This document shows positions 24,564 to 32,550 of a DNA stretch of 37,643 nt, piece after piece. The DNA lies in assembly GCA_013697915.1 (NCBI GenBank), contig JACCVY010000012.1:1-37643 (forward strand), given 5' to 3'. This DNA is from Blastocatellia bacterium (GTDB lineage: Bacteria > Acidobacteriota > Blastocatellia > Pyrinomonadales > Pyrinomonadaceae). The notes below the pieces were generated by a model. The model searched no databases. It had not been told where the DNA came from and saw only the letters and a program-made list of their open reading frames with translations. The first letter of the stretch is position 1. Each line of letters starts with the position of its first letter. The translations under genes and the position numbers were made by a program.

Positions 24564-25061
24564 ATGAGATACAAGTTTCCAGGATTCATAGCTGCAACCG
24601 CACTCGCCGGCTTGTTTACCGGATGCAATCAAACCACCAATGACAACGCAAACACGCGCGCGACTGTCAACACGAATACGAGGGTGGTGGCAAATGAAAA
24701 TACAAACGTAAACGCCAACACAAACCGCGCGCTGACTCGCGAAGAATACGAAAAGAATAAAGAGAAATACGCGAAGAATGCGAAGGGTTCGGGACGGACC
24801 ATCGGCACCGGCCTTAATGACGGTTGGCTTTGGACGAAGACTCGTTTTGATTTGGCAGCAGCCGACGATCTACGCGACTCGACGATCAATGTTGACGTGT
24901 CAAACGCGGTCGTGACTCTGAGTGGATCAGTGGCCACGGCCGAACAGAAAGCCAAAGCCGAGGCTGTGGCCAAAGCCGTGGAAGGCGTGACTGGCGTGAA
25001 GAATATGCTCACGGTCGCAGCGAACACGACAAACAACAACGCTCAGAAGCCAAAGAAGTAG
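24564..25061 (+). CDS. BON-domain lipoprotein
   Basis: A 165-residue protein from ATG 24564, with GGAGGAGG at 24545-24552. A short signal peptide ends at the lipobox-like LFTGC, so the mature protein is probably lipid-anchored. An Asn/Thr-rich linker (NQTTNDNANTRATVNTNT and onward) leads to a charged stretch and then a BON domain (DSTINVDVSNAVVTLSGSV, AEAVAKAVEGVTGVKNMLTV). BON domains bind membranes or other surfaces in osmotic and envelope stress proteins such as OsmY. It is followed by a good terminator, so it ends its transcription unit. Confidence 0.85.
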   Translation: MRYKFPGFIAATALAGLFTGCNQTTNDNANTRATVNTNTRVVANENTNVNANTNRALTREEYEKNKEKYAKNAKGSGRTIGTGLNDGWLWTKTRFDLAAADDLRDSTINVDVSNAVVTLSGSVATAEQKAKAEAVAKAVEGVTGVKNMLTVAANTTNNNAQKPKK

Positions 25062-25115
25062 CAGACCTCGAAACGCGGCACGCGGGCAACGCCCCCGCTT
25101 AAATGTCTGTACCTG

Positions 25116-25153
25116 CCGGGCGAGGTCATCCTTGCCCGGTGTTCTTCTTTTTT
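25116..25153 (+). terminator. Rho-independent terminator after the BON lipoprotein gene
   Basis: A 10-bp stem (25116-25125 with 25130-25139, CCGGGC(G)AGG, one G-T pair) with loop TCAT is followed by a T-rich tract to 25153. The rest of 25062-25367 holds no gene that I trust. Confidence 0.75.
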
Positions 25154-25367
25154 GAAACCTCGCGCACCTTGTTTGCGTAACATTCTGGACTCCCCGTCTG
25201 TTTGTTTTACTTAGTATCGCCTTCTAGGCTAAGCTCAAAATTCTTTCGCAGCCGAGTGCATAATGTCAGTCATTTGTCTCTGCTCCAGGTTGGACCCAGC
25301 AGACGAATCTGAACGACTCAAAAAAAACAATGTTGGGAAAAATCGATTTGCTCAGGAGGAACTAACC

Positions 25368-28300
25368 TTGCTTAATCGCCGCGTACTTAATCGTCTCTTC
25401 AGTTCCGTCATGTTTCTGGCGTTCGCTCTCGGCCTGGTAAGTACCGCTTATTCCCAGACGAAGCTGCTTCGTTTCCCGGACATTTACGGTGACCGTGTTG
25501 TGTTCACTTACGGAGGAGATTTATGGACTGCTCCTGCTGCGGGTGGCTCGGCGGTGCGCCTGACCGCGCATCCGGGCATGGAGGTATTTGGCAGGTTTTC
25601 TCCTGACGGCAAGTGGATCGCCTTCACCGGACAATACGATGGCGATGAGCAGGTGTACGTAGTGCCGGCAACGGGAGGCGTGCCGCGACAACTTACTTTC
25701 TATCCTGCTAAGGGACCATTGGCGCCACGTTGGGGTTGGGACAATCAAGTCTACGGCTGGAGCCGCGACGGCAAGCGAATCTTTTTCCGTTCACTTCGCG
25801 ATTCCTGGGCATTGCCAATCGCGCGGCTATTTTCAGTGTCGGTTGAAGGCGGACCAGCCGAAGCGCTGCCAATGCCGGAGGCAGGGTCGGGCGATTATTC
25901 TCCCAACGCAGATCAGATGGTCTATTCGCCGCAGTCCCGCGATTTTCGCTCGGAGAAGCGTTACGGCGGCGGTCAGGCAAACGCGCTTTACACTTTCGAT
26001 CTGAAAACCTACGCCACCAAACGAATCACCGAAGGCCCACGCGCGACGCGCGATCCAATGTGGGTCGGCGATACGATTTACTTCAACTCCGATCGCGATG
26101 GACACTTTAATCTTTATTCGTACGACGCCGGTAGCGGCAAGACCACTGAAGTAACCAGCAACAAGACGTACGACGTGCGTTGGCCCAGCTCAGATAACGA
26201 GGACAGAATTGTTTACGAGTTGAATGGAGAACTTCAGGTTCTCGACACGAAAAGCAATCGCAGCACTCCCATTTCGATTACCGTTCCTGACGAAGGCTTG
26301 TCGCGTCGTCCCAGTCATATTCCAGTTTCCAGTTTCATCGAATCAGTCGGGCTAAGTCCGAAAGGCGAGCGGGCGCTATTTGCCGCGCGCGGCGATATTT
26401 TTACGGCGCCAATCGAGAAAGGCCCAACGCGCAACTTAACGCATTCGTCAGGCGCGCATGACAAGTGGCCCGCGTGGTCCCCCGACGGATCGCGCATTGC
26501 CTATATTTCCGACCGCACCGGCGAAGAAGAGTTGTACGTCATGCAGCAGGATGGATTGAAGCCGGCGGAACAAATTACCAGCGGCGGCAGCGCGATGCGT
26601 TATCAACCTGAATGGGCACCCGATGGCAAGCGCATCGCTTTTAGTGACAAGGACGGGAAGGTTTATGTGGTGACTCTCGCCGATCACAAGATGATTGAAA
26701 TTGCCGATGAGCCCCACGGACAGGTACGCGATTACGTATGGTCGCCGCGGGGAAACTTTCTTGCCTTTAGCATGAACGCCGGTCCGAATAGATTTTCGGC
26801 CATCTATGTTTGGGGCGTGTCGGACGGCAAGCTACGTCACCTCACCGATGACATGTTCAATTCTTACAGCCCGGCGTGGGATCCGCAGGGAAACTATCTT
26901 TACTTTCTCAGCGATCGCGAATTTCAACCGCAGATCTCGCAAATAGAATTCAACTATGCAACTAACCGCACGTCCTACATTTACGCAATGGCTTTGCGCA
27001 AAGACGTTAAGCATCCCTTTCCGCCCGAAAGCGATGAAGTGACCATTGGCAAACCTGACGAGACGCCAAAGCCGGCGGGCACGCCGCCCGGCGAGGAGCC
27101 GAAAGCGCCCGCCAAAGACATTAATAAGGAGTTGAAACCGCCGGCGAAGGAGCCGGCGAAAGAGCCAACTCCGGAAGCTGAGAAACCCGCAACTCCGGCC
27201 CCGGGCGAAACTAAATCCGACACCACCACGAAATCCCAGGCGCCGCTGACAATTGATTTCGATGGCATCGGCACGCGCGTAGCCCGCGTTCCGGTGGCGG
27301 CAGACAACTATGGTGGCATCTCGGCAAAGACCGGCCATTTGATCTATGCAGCCGGCTCGGCATTCTATTACGGCCGCAGCGGTGATCGTCCTACAGTGTT
27401 GAAAATCTTCGCGTTCAAAGATCGCAAGGAGTCAACGATTGCCGAGGACATTCGTGGCTACACAATGTCTGATGACGGTTCAAAACTGCTGGTCGCGCAG
27501 GGGCCGGGTTACAACATCTACGACGCTACACCGCAGGGCGATAAGACCAAGAAACCTGTGTCAACCTCCGGCATGTTTGTAGATCGTGTTCCCGCGGAAG
27601 AATGGAACCAGATCTTCAACGAAGTCTGGCGGCGCTATCGCGACTTCTTTTACGTGTCTAACATGCACGGCTATGACTGGGCCGCTTTGCGCGAGCAGTA
27701 CAGACCGTTGTTGCAGTACGTGTCCCATCGTTCTGATCTCAATTACGTCATCAGCGAAATGATTTCGGAGTTAACGATTCAGCACGCCTACATAGAAGGT
27801 GGCGATTTCCAAATCCCGCCGCGGCCGCGCAGTGGTTTACCGGGCGCGCGTTTTGAATTGGACAAGCAATCGGGCCGCTATCGCATCTCTAAGATTTTCG
27901 AAGGCGAAAACGAGGAAGATATCTATCGCTCGCCGCTTCATGAAATCGGAGTCAACATTAACGTCGGCGATTACGTGCTGGCGATCGATGGCGAAGAGTT
28001 GAAAGGCACTGACGATCCCTATCGCCTGTTGCGCTTCAAGGCCGACAATCCCGTTTCATTGACAGTGAACAAGACGCCCTCGCTAACAGGCGCTCGCATA
28101 GTTTCTTATCGACCGGTTACTGACGAAGGGAATCTGATTTATCTGGACTGGATTAATCAGAACCGGCGCAAGGTGGACCAGGCAACCGGCGGGCGCGTCG
28201 GCTATATTCACATTCCCGACATGGGTGCAAACGGGATTCGCGAATTTATCAAATGGTACTATCCGCAAATTCGCAAAGAAGGTTTAGTCGTCGACGTGCG

Positions 28301-28799
28301 CGCCAACGGCGGTGGCAATGTTTCGCGCATGCTGATTGAAAGGCTGCGGCGAAAGCTGTTGGGTCTTAACTACGAACGCACCGACGATGATGCCATCACT
28401 TACCCTGATGCAGTCTTTATCGGACCGATGGTTGCTTTGCTCGACCAAAACTCGGCATCTGATGGCGATATCTTCCCCTACATGTTTCGCAAAGCGGGGC
28501 TTGGTCCATTGATTGGGAAACGTTCGTGGGGCGGAGTGGTTGGCATTCAAAGCCGCGGGCCACTAATCGACGGCGGCACCGTCTTTGTCCCCGGATTTGG
28601 GCTGGCTGATGAAAATGGTAACTGGATCATCGAGGGCCATGGTGTCGATCCGGACATTGAAGTCGACAACGATCCAAAGTCCGAGATCGAAGGGCGAGAT
28701 CCGCAACTGGAACGCGGCATAGCGGAAGTAATGGCGCGGCTGAAGACGCCGGTGAAGTTGCCGCCGAAGCCCGCCGGCCCAATCAAGACGATCCGGTAA
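25368..28799 (+). CDS. Secreted tricorn-type protease (TolB/WD40 propeller, PDZ, S41 peptidase)
   Basis: The 1143-residue protein is read from TTG 25368, which has AGGAGG (25354-25359) exactly 8 nt upstream and opens a good signal peptide (MFLAFALGLVSTAYSQ). An upstream ATG at 25263 would hide this signal. Beta-propeller repeats (FSPDGKWIAFTG, WSPDGSRIAYISDR, WAPDGKRIAFSD) fill about 30-560. A Pro/Lys/Glu-rich linker spans about 565-625. The tricorn core follows, with a PDZ domain (about 825-905) and an S41 peptidase (about 940-1105). The nucleophile is Ser1031 in NSASDGDIFPYMF and His806 lies in IQHAYIEGGD. The serine usually next to that His is Gln805 here. It likely degrades peptides in the periplasm. 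Confidence 0.92.
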   Translation: MLNRRVLNRLFSSVMFLAFALGLVSTAYSQTKLLRFPDIYGDRVVFTYGGDLWTAPAAGGSAVRLTAHPGMEVFGRFSPDGKWIAFTGQYDGDEQVYVVPATGGVPRQLTFYPAKGPLAPRWGWDNQVYGWSRDGKRIFFRSLRDSWALPIARLFSVSVEGGPAEALPMPEAGSGDYSPNADQMVYSPQSRDFRSEKRYGGGQANALYTFDLKTYATKRITEGPRATRDPMWVGDTIYFNSDRDGHFNLYSYDAGSGKTTEVTSNKTYDVRWPSSDNEDRIVYELNGELQVLDTKSNRSTPISITVPDEGLSRRPSHIPVSSFIESVGLSPKGERALFAARGDIFTAPIEKGPTRNLTHSSGAHDKWPAWSPDGSRIAYISDRTGEEELYVMQQDGLKPAEQITSGGSAMRYQPEWAPDGKRIAFSDKDGKVYVVTLADHKMIEIADEPHGQVRDYVWSPRGNFLAFSMNAGPNRFSAIYVWGVSDGKLRHLTDDMFNSYSPAWDPQGNYLYFLSDREFQPQISQIEFNYATNRTSYIYAMALRKDVKHPFPPESDEVTIGKPDETPKPAGTPPGEEPKAPAKDINKELKPPAKEPAKEPTPEAEKPATPAPGETKSDTTTKSQAPLTIDFDGIGTRVARVPVAADNYGGISAKTGHLIYAAGSAFYYGRSGDRPTVLKIFAFKDRKESTIAEDIRGYTMSDDGSKLLVAQGPGYNIYDATPQGDKTKKPVSTSGMFVDRVPAEEWNQIFNEVWRRYRDFFYVSNMHGYDWAALREQYRPLLQYVSHRSDLNYVISEMISELTIQHAYIEGGDFQIPPRPRSGLPGARFELDKQSGRYRISKIFEGENEEDIYRSPLHEIGVNINVGDYVLAIDGEELKGTDDPYRLLRFKADNPVSLTVNKTPSLTGARIVSYRPVTDEGNLIYLDWINQNRRKVDQATGGRVGYIHIPDMGANGIREFIKWYYPQIRKEGLVVDVRANGGGNVSRMLIERLRRKLLGLNYERTDDDAITYPDAVFIGPMVALLDQNSASDGDIFPYMFRKAGLGPLIGKRSWGGVVGIQSRGPLIDGGTVFVPGFGLADENGNWIIEGHGVDPDIEVDNDPKSEIEGRDPQLERGIAEVMARLKTPVKLPPKPAGPIKTIR

Positions 28800-28844
28800 G
28801 GGCTAGGGTTTAAACGGAAGTTCAAAAAGTTAGTTTGATAAAGG

Positions 28845-28874
28845 CAGCAGCCCACCATTGGGCTGCTGTTTTTT
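28845..28874 (+). terminator. Strong rho-independent terminator after the tricorn gene
   Basis: A perfect 10-bp stem CAGCAGCCCA/TGGGCTGCTG (28845-28854, 28859-28868) with loop CCAT is followed by six T. On the opposite strand it also lies just past the stop at 28883. Confidence 0.9.
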
Positions 28875-28882
28875 CATATTCA

Positions 28883-29332
28883 TTAATCCTTAATGCGCAG
28901 TTTCTCCTGCGGCAGCATCGCAGGCATACCCTTGTGTTGCCAGCAACGCACCGGTCCATGAACTCGCCGCGAGCAGGGCGTTCCTTTTTTAGTGCGCGCG
29001 CCACAAATGTAGATGTCTGCCTCGATGGTATTCGAGGGCGAAGTTGCAGGAGTTCCGGGAGTTGAAGTCAGTTGACGGGCGGCGGATTCAGAATTGTTGA
29101 GTGGGGAATCGGATCGTCTTTCGATTACCAGCGGCGGAGTCGCAGCCTGCCGCGTATGTCCCAGCAGATAACCCGAAGTAATAAGCGCCAACGAGAATAG
29201 CAGCAATGGAATAAAGCGTTCTCGCCGGAAACGGTGGGCGCAGACCCTACAAAACCGGCGACTCGCCCAGAAGTGCCGGCGCAAACGAATCAGTTTATTG
29301 CCACACTCGCAGCAGAAGTTGGGCTTGTACAC
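28883..29332 (-). CDS. Single-pass membrane protein with N-terminal zinc ribbon and C-terminal CGARTKKGTPC zinc motif
   Basis: A 149-residue protein from GTG 29332, with GGAG 9 nt upstream. The N-terminus has C7-x2-C10 and C28-x2-C31, a small zinc ribbon. One membrane helix follows (about 40-57, FIPLLLFSLALITSGYLLG). After a Ser/Thr/Pro-rich spacer comes CGARTKKGTPCSRRVHGPVR, then CWQHKGMP, a Cys/His motif that I associate with DUF5763-like proteins. Function is unknown. The topology suggests cytoplasmic zinc ribbon, membrane, outer Cys/His motif. It is convergent with the tricorn gene and may share its terminator. Confidence 0.7.
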   Translation of the reverse strand: MYKPNFCCECGNKLIRLRRHFWASRRFCRVCAHRFRRERFIPLLLFSLALITSGYLLGHTRQAATPPLVIERRSDSPLNNSESAARQLTSTPGTPATSPSNTIEADIYICGARTKKGTPCSRRVHGPVRCWQHKGMPAMLPQEKLRIKD

Positions 29333-29440
29333 GGCACAGTGCTCCGCGTTCAGTTTGGAATCTTGTTAAAGCGGCGGGTGATGAACCGGATTGAGCGCCG
29401 CGATTATAGGCCCGGCGTTAGCAATAGCAACACCCTTTTG

Positions 29441-29557
29441 CTTCAGTGCAAGCTTAAATTTCTCTGTGCCCCTCTGTGTTCTTTGTGTCTGTGTGGTGAA
29501 TCCAATGGCGCAGGGGCCACCACAGAGCCACAGAGAAACACAGAGGCCACACTGAAG
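29441..29557. repeat. MITE-like element (CTCTGTG family) with 8-bp ends
   Basis: Terminal CTTCAGTG (29441-29448) is inverted at 29550-29557 (CACTGAAG). Internal arms carry CCTCTGTGTTC...TCTGTGTGGTG and the inverse CCACCACAGAG...CACAGAGG. No ORF lies within it. The surrounding gap 29333-29750 holds no gene. Confidence 0.75.
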
Positions 29558-29750
29558 TGCACCTTACAGTCAGGCCAATTTGATCTGCCAGATGATCATT
29601 TAGCAGGCTTTTCGTTGTTATAGCAGGCGCCAAGCAACGCGACTTCCGTTTCCGGCGTCGGAACAACTCGTTTCCCTTAGATTGACAGCAGTCGAATTGC
29701 AAAATTACCACTTGCACGGGCATACTCTTCGCTCATCTTTAAGCCAACTT

Positions 29751-30785
29751 ATGACCACATCGCGAGTTTTTAGATCAAAGCAACGGTGTTCGTTCGCAAT
29801 TCTGGCGGCGCTGTTTATATTTAATTTTCTTCCCGGCGCGGCGAGCGGCCAGGGTCCTGATGATGTGGTGCGCACCAATGTTTCGCTGGTGCAGTTGAAC
29901 ATCGGCGTCGTTGACGCGCGCGGCCACGCGGTCACGTCCCTTTCGCGAAACGACTTTACGGTTTACGAAGACGGAGTGAAACAGCCGATCCTTAACTTTG
30001 AACCTACCGACACACCGTTCAGTTTGGTTCTGCTGCTGGACATGTCAGGTTCGACAACCAGTTTTCGCCCGCAATTACGACAGGCAGCGAGCCGATTTCT
30101 TGACGCTTTAGGGCCGGAAGATCGCGTAGCGGTTATTCAATTTAATGCGAAAATAAAAAATCTTTCGGGATTTACCACCGACCGAAAAAAATCTGCTTAC
30201 GCAATTCAAGTCCTTGCCGAGGGCGCCGGTGAGACACACTTGTATGAAGCGCTCTCATATTCGCTGCGGGAATTGGCAAAGGAACAAAAACGACGCAAGG
30301 CAATCGTGGTTTTGACTGACGGGCTGGACACGTCGATGCGGAATGCGGATCGGTCATCCGCGTCGCGCGCGCAAACAGATGCTGAAGCGGTTGCGGCAAT
30401 CGATCCCAAAGCGAGCGTGGCGTTGAATTCGGTTTTGACTGCTGCCGATCGGCAGAGCGTAACTGTTTATCCGCTGGCATTGCCGTCGGGCGATCCAAAA
30501 CGTTTGCCTTTGCAGGACCCGGTGATCACTGGAATCTATTCAGCCGCGCGCGCGCGTCTGCAGAACTTAGCGGATCGCACCGGCGGCCGGCTCAACGAGA
30601 TTCAGCGGCTGGATCAAATGGCAAGACTGTATGTAGAGGTGGCGGCGAATTTGCGAACGCTTTACACCGTCGGTTATAAGCCGCAGAGCGAACGAGCGCG
30701 CGACGGCAAGTGGCACGAGATACGTGTTGAAGTAACCCAGCCGCAGCTGACGGCGCGCACCAAGCCTGGCTATTTCGCGCGGTAA
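29751..30785 (+). CDS. VWFA-related secreted protein (acidobacterial family)
   Basis: The 344-residue protein from ATG 29751 has a signal peptide (SFAILAALFIFNFLPGAASGQ). The phrase TNVSLVQLNIGVVDARGHAV followed by FTVYEDGVKQPI is typical of the acidobacterial VWFA-related family. The von Willebrand A domain has an intact MIDAS: Asp97-Met-Ser99-Gly-Ser101 (LLLDMSGST), a Thr in GAGETHLYEA, and LTDGLD. It ends with VGYKPQ and VEVTQPQLTARTKPGYFAR, as family members do. It probably binds a partner protein at the cell surface or in the periplasm. A TTG at 29682 would add 23 residues that spoil the signal peptide. Confidence 0.88.
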   Translation: MTTSRVFRSKQRCSFAILAALFIFNFLPGAASGQGPDDVVRTNVSLVQLNIGVVDARGHAVTSLSRNDFTVYEDGVKQPILNFEPTDTPFSLVLLLDMSGSTTSFRPQLRQAASRFLDALGPEDRVAVIQFNAKIKNLSGFTTDRKKSAYAIQVLAEGAGETHLYEALSYSLRELAKEQKRRKAIVVLTDGLDTSMRNADRSSASRAQTDAEAVAAIDPKASVALNSVLTAADRQSVTVYPLALPSGDPKRLPLQDPVITGIYSAARARLQNLADRTGGRLNEIQRLDQMARLYVEVAANLRTLYTVGYKPQSERARDGKWHEIRVEVTQPQLTARTKPGYFAR

Positions 30786-30803
30786 AGGAAGAAGTAGTGC
30801 TGG

Positions 30804-30873
30804 AGTACTGAGTGCTGAGTTCCGAGTGGGCTGAGGTCTCAATTCCAGTTACACGCCACTCAGTACTCAGCAC
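30804..30873. repeat. Heptad tandem and inverted repeat (AGTNCTG)
   Basis: Four 7-bp units run from 30804 to 30831: AGTACTG, AGTGCTG, AGTTCCG, AGTGGGC. The inverse (CACTCAG, TACTCAG, CACTT) lies at 30857-30875. Segments 30812-30829 and 30856-30873 pair with two mismatches in 18. Confidence 0.7.
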
Positions 30874-30893
30874 TTCCCCTTTTCGGCGCGCGT

Positions 30894-30928
30894 TTTACTA
30901 TTCACCATTTACCATTTACTATTTACCA
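30894..30928. repeat. Five tandem heptads (TTTACYA) before tRNA-Arg
   Basis: Units TTTACTA, TTCACCA, TTTACCA, TTTACTA, TTTACCA follow one another without gaps and end 9 bp before the tRNA gene. Confidence 0.8.
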
Positions 30929-30937
30929 AAAAGGCAC

Positions 30938-31014
30938 GCACCCGTAGCTCAGCTGGATAGAGTACCTGACTACGAATCAGGGGGTCGCATGTTCGAATCA
31001 TGCCGGGTGCACCA
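30938..31014 (+). tRNA. tRNA-Arg (anticodon ACG), CCA encoded
   Basis: A full cloverleaf can be drawn. The acceptor stem is GCACCCG (30938-30944) with CGGGTGC (31004-31010), and the D stem is GCTC/GAGT. The anticodon stem is CCTGA/TCAGG with loop CTACGAA, placing anticodon ACG at 30972-30974. The T arm is GCATG-TTCGAAT-CATGC. Discriminator A and an encoded CCA end at 31014. The A34 of the anticodon would be edited to inosine by TadA to read CGN codons. Confidence 0.95.
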
Positions 31015-31265
31015 TTAAAGAATCAATAAGTTAAGGCGTCGCTGTTGGATGCCCTTTCTTATTTTGTGTGCCTATAGTGTGCGAGCGTTTGAAAATCTCT
31101 TAGCCATAGAGCATTTCTCCATACAGGCGGTTGCTTCTGACTGCACGTTCAGCCACTTGGGAGGTAGATAACCAGAGTGCAGCTGGTGGCCCTGTCTTTC
31201 AGACAGGATTGGGTGTACAGCGACCAATGTTTTTAATGACCTGCGGCAAGTTGAAGCCTACGCTT
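31015..31265. other. Non-coding gap with a CCTGTCT hairpin
   Basis: Between the tRNA and the xylH stop I see no gene. The only structure is a hairpin CCTGTCT-TTC-AGACAGG (31191-31207) without a T tract, so it is more like a repeat than a terminator. No repeated tRNA 3' end, and hence no integration site, is visible. Confidence 0.5.
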
Positions 31266-32519
31266 TTAACTGCGCTTTCTTCCGGCCATATCAAGTCCGA
31301 CGGCTGCGACCAAAATCGCCCCTTTGATGATGTTCTGCATATAGGGTTCTACGTTTTTCAAAGACATGCCATTGTCCAGACTCGCCATGATCAGCGCACC
31401 CAGTATCGCGCCGAATACCGTTCCCCGGCCGCCCATTAAGCTCGTGCCGCCAATAACGCAGGCTGCGATCGCATCAAGCTCAAGCAGCTGCCCCGCATCA
31501 GGCGAGGCGCTGCCCACGCGCGCGGTGTAGATTATCGAGGCCACGCCGGCAAGCGCACCCATGATGCAAAATACAGCCAGGACATGCCTCCGTATGTTTA
31601 TGCCGGAAAGACGCGCCGCGTCAGGGTTACCGCCGATGGCATATAGATAACGACCGAAGGTTGTGTTCTGAGTCAGGAATGCTCCTGCTAAGGCGATAGC
31701 TAGAAAGATAATGACTGGATTGGGTACTCCCGCATTCGATCCGGGTGCAAGCTCATAAGAGTTCATCATGTAGATGAAGCCTACGACAATTAATGACGGC
31801 ACAAGGGCACGACCCACTGTCAGCCACAAACTGGGAACTCCCATACGATAATGTCGCCGCGCGCGGTTCCGGACTATTGTCATCCAAACGATCGCCGCCA
31901 CCGCCACCGCTGCAATCACCCAACCAACAACCGGACCGACATAGCCCTGACCAATCGATTTGAACGCCTGCAATCGTAAAGGGATAGTTTCACCGCGACT
32001 GAGCCCCAGCACCACCCCACGCCACGCGAGCAAACCACCCAGGGTAACAATGAACGCGGGGATATTGAGGTACGCTGTCAAACCACCCTGAATGGCGCCG
32101 ATGGCAAGGCCCACGCCGATGCCCGAGGCGAGTGAAGGAACGAGTCCCCAGCCGAGCCACCCTTGCGCTATCGCTGCGATGCCGCCCGCGAGACCAACGA
32201 CAGAACCAACCGAAAGGTCGATCTGCCCGGTGATGATGACCATCAACATTCCCACTGCGAGCACGCCCGTCACTGCGGTTTGCCGCATGAGGTTGGAGAA
32301 GTTTCGTGGCTCGAGAAAAATGTGGTTAGTTGAAAAGTGGAAATAGATCCAGATAGCGATTAGTGCAAACACCATCGTGTAAGCACGCAGGACATCCGTC
32401 GGGATCTTGAATTTCCCGATGGTCGTCACTGACGTGATAGCCTCAGGGTCAGGCAATGGTACTAAATCCGAAGTCGTCGGCGGGCGCTCAATAAGAGGTT
32501 CGCTTGCTGAATTGTCCAT
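31266..32519 (-). CDS. xylH: Sugar ABC transporter permease, XylH/RbsC family
   Basis: The 417-residue integral membrane permease has about ten hydrophobic helices. Family phrases include [48 protein letters not shown] and [19 protein letters not shown]. It forms the membrane channel for the periplasmic binding protein and ATPase encoded upstream on the same strand. A cytoplasmic N-terminal extension of about 45 residues (rich in Pro, Asp, Ser) precedes the first helix. It is the last gene of the three-gene unit, 31 bp after xylG. D-xylose is the likely substrate by resemblance to XylH; ribose- or galactose-type permeases cannot be excluded. Confidence 0.88.
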   Translation of the reverse strand: MDNSASEPLIERPPTTSDLVPLPDPEAITSVTTIGKFKIPTDVLRAYTMVFALIAIWIYFHFSTNHIFLEPRNFSNLMRQTAVTGVLAVGMLMVIITGQIDLSVGSVVGLAGGIAAIAQGWLGWGLVPSLASGIGVGLAIGAIQGGLTAYLNIPAFIVTLGGLLAWRGVVLGLSRGETIPLRLQAFKSIGQGYVGPVVGWVIAAVAVAAIVWMTIVRNRARRHYRMGVPSLWLTVGRALVPSLIVVGFIYMMNSYELAPGSNAGVPNPVIIFLAIALAGAFLTQNTTFGRYLYAIGGNPDAARLSGINIRRHVLAVFCIMGALAGVASIIYTARVGSASPDAGQLLELDAIAACVIGGTSLMGGRGTVFGAILGALIMASLDNGMSLKNVEPYMQNIIKGAILVAAVGLDMAGRKRS

Positions 32520-32550
32520 AAGAAAACCAATCGCTGATTAGATTATATTA

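Noticed and set aside
26832-27338. Minus-strand open frame within the tricorn gene
   Set aside because: It is antisense to a clear domain-bearing gene; the Arg/Phe/Gly-rich peptide is a by-product of the Pro/Lys linker coding.
29682-29710. TTGACA at 29682 as a -35 box for the VWFA gene
   Set aside because: At 16-18 nt spacing the -10 position reads TTACCA or similar, which does not resemble TATAAT.
30804-30928. Possible CRISPR array
   Set aside because: The repeat units are 7 bp with no spacers and no cas genes are nearby.
31191-31207. CCTGTCT hairpin as terminator for xylH or the tRNA
   Set aside because: There is no T tract on either strand after the stem; it looks like a short repeat.
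30938-31265. Possible integration site at the tRNA-Arg 3' end
   Set aside because: No second copy of the tRNA 3' end and no integrase or phage gene is present in the window.
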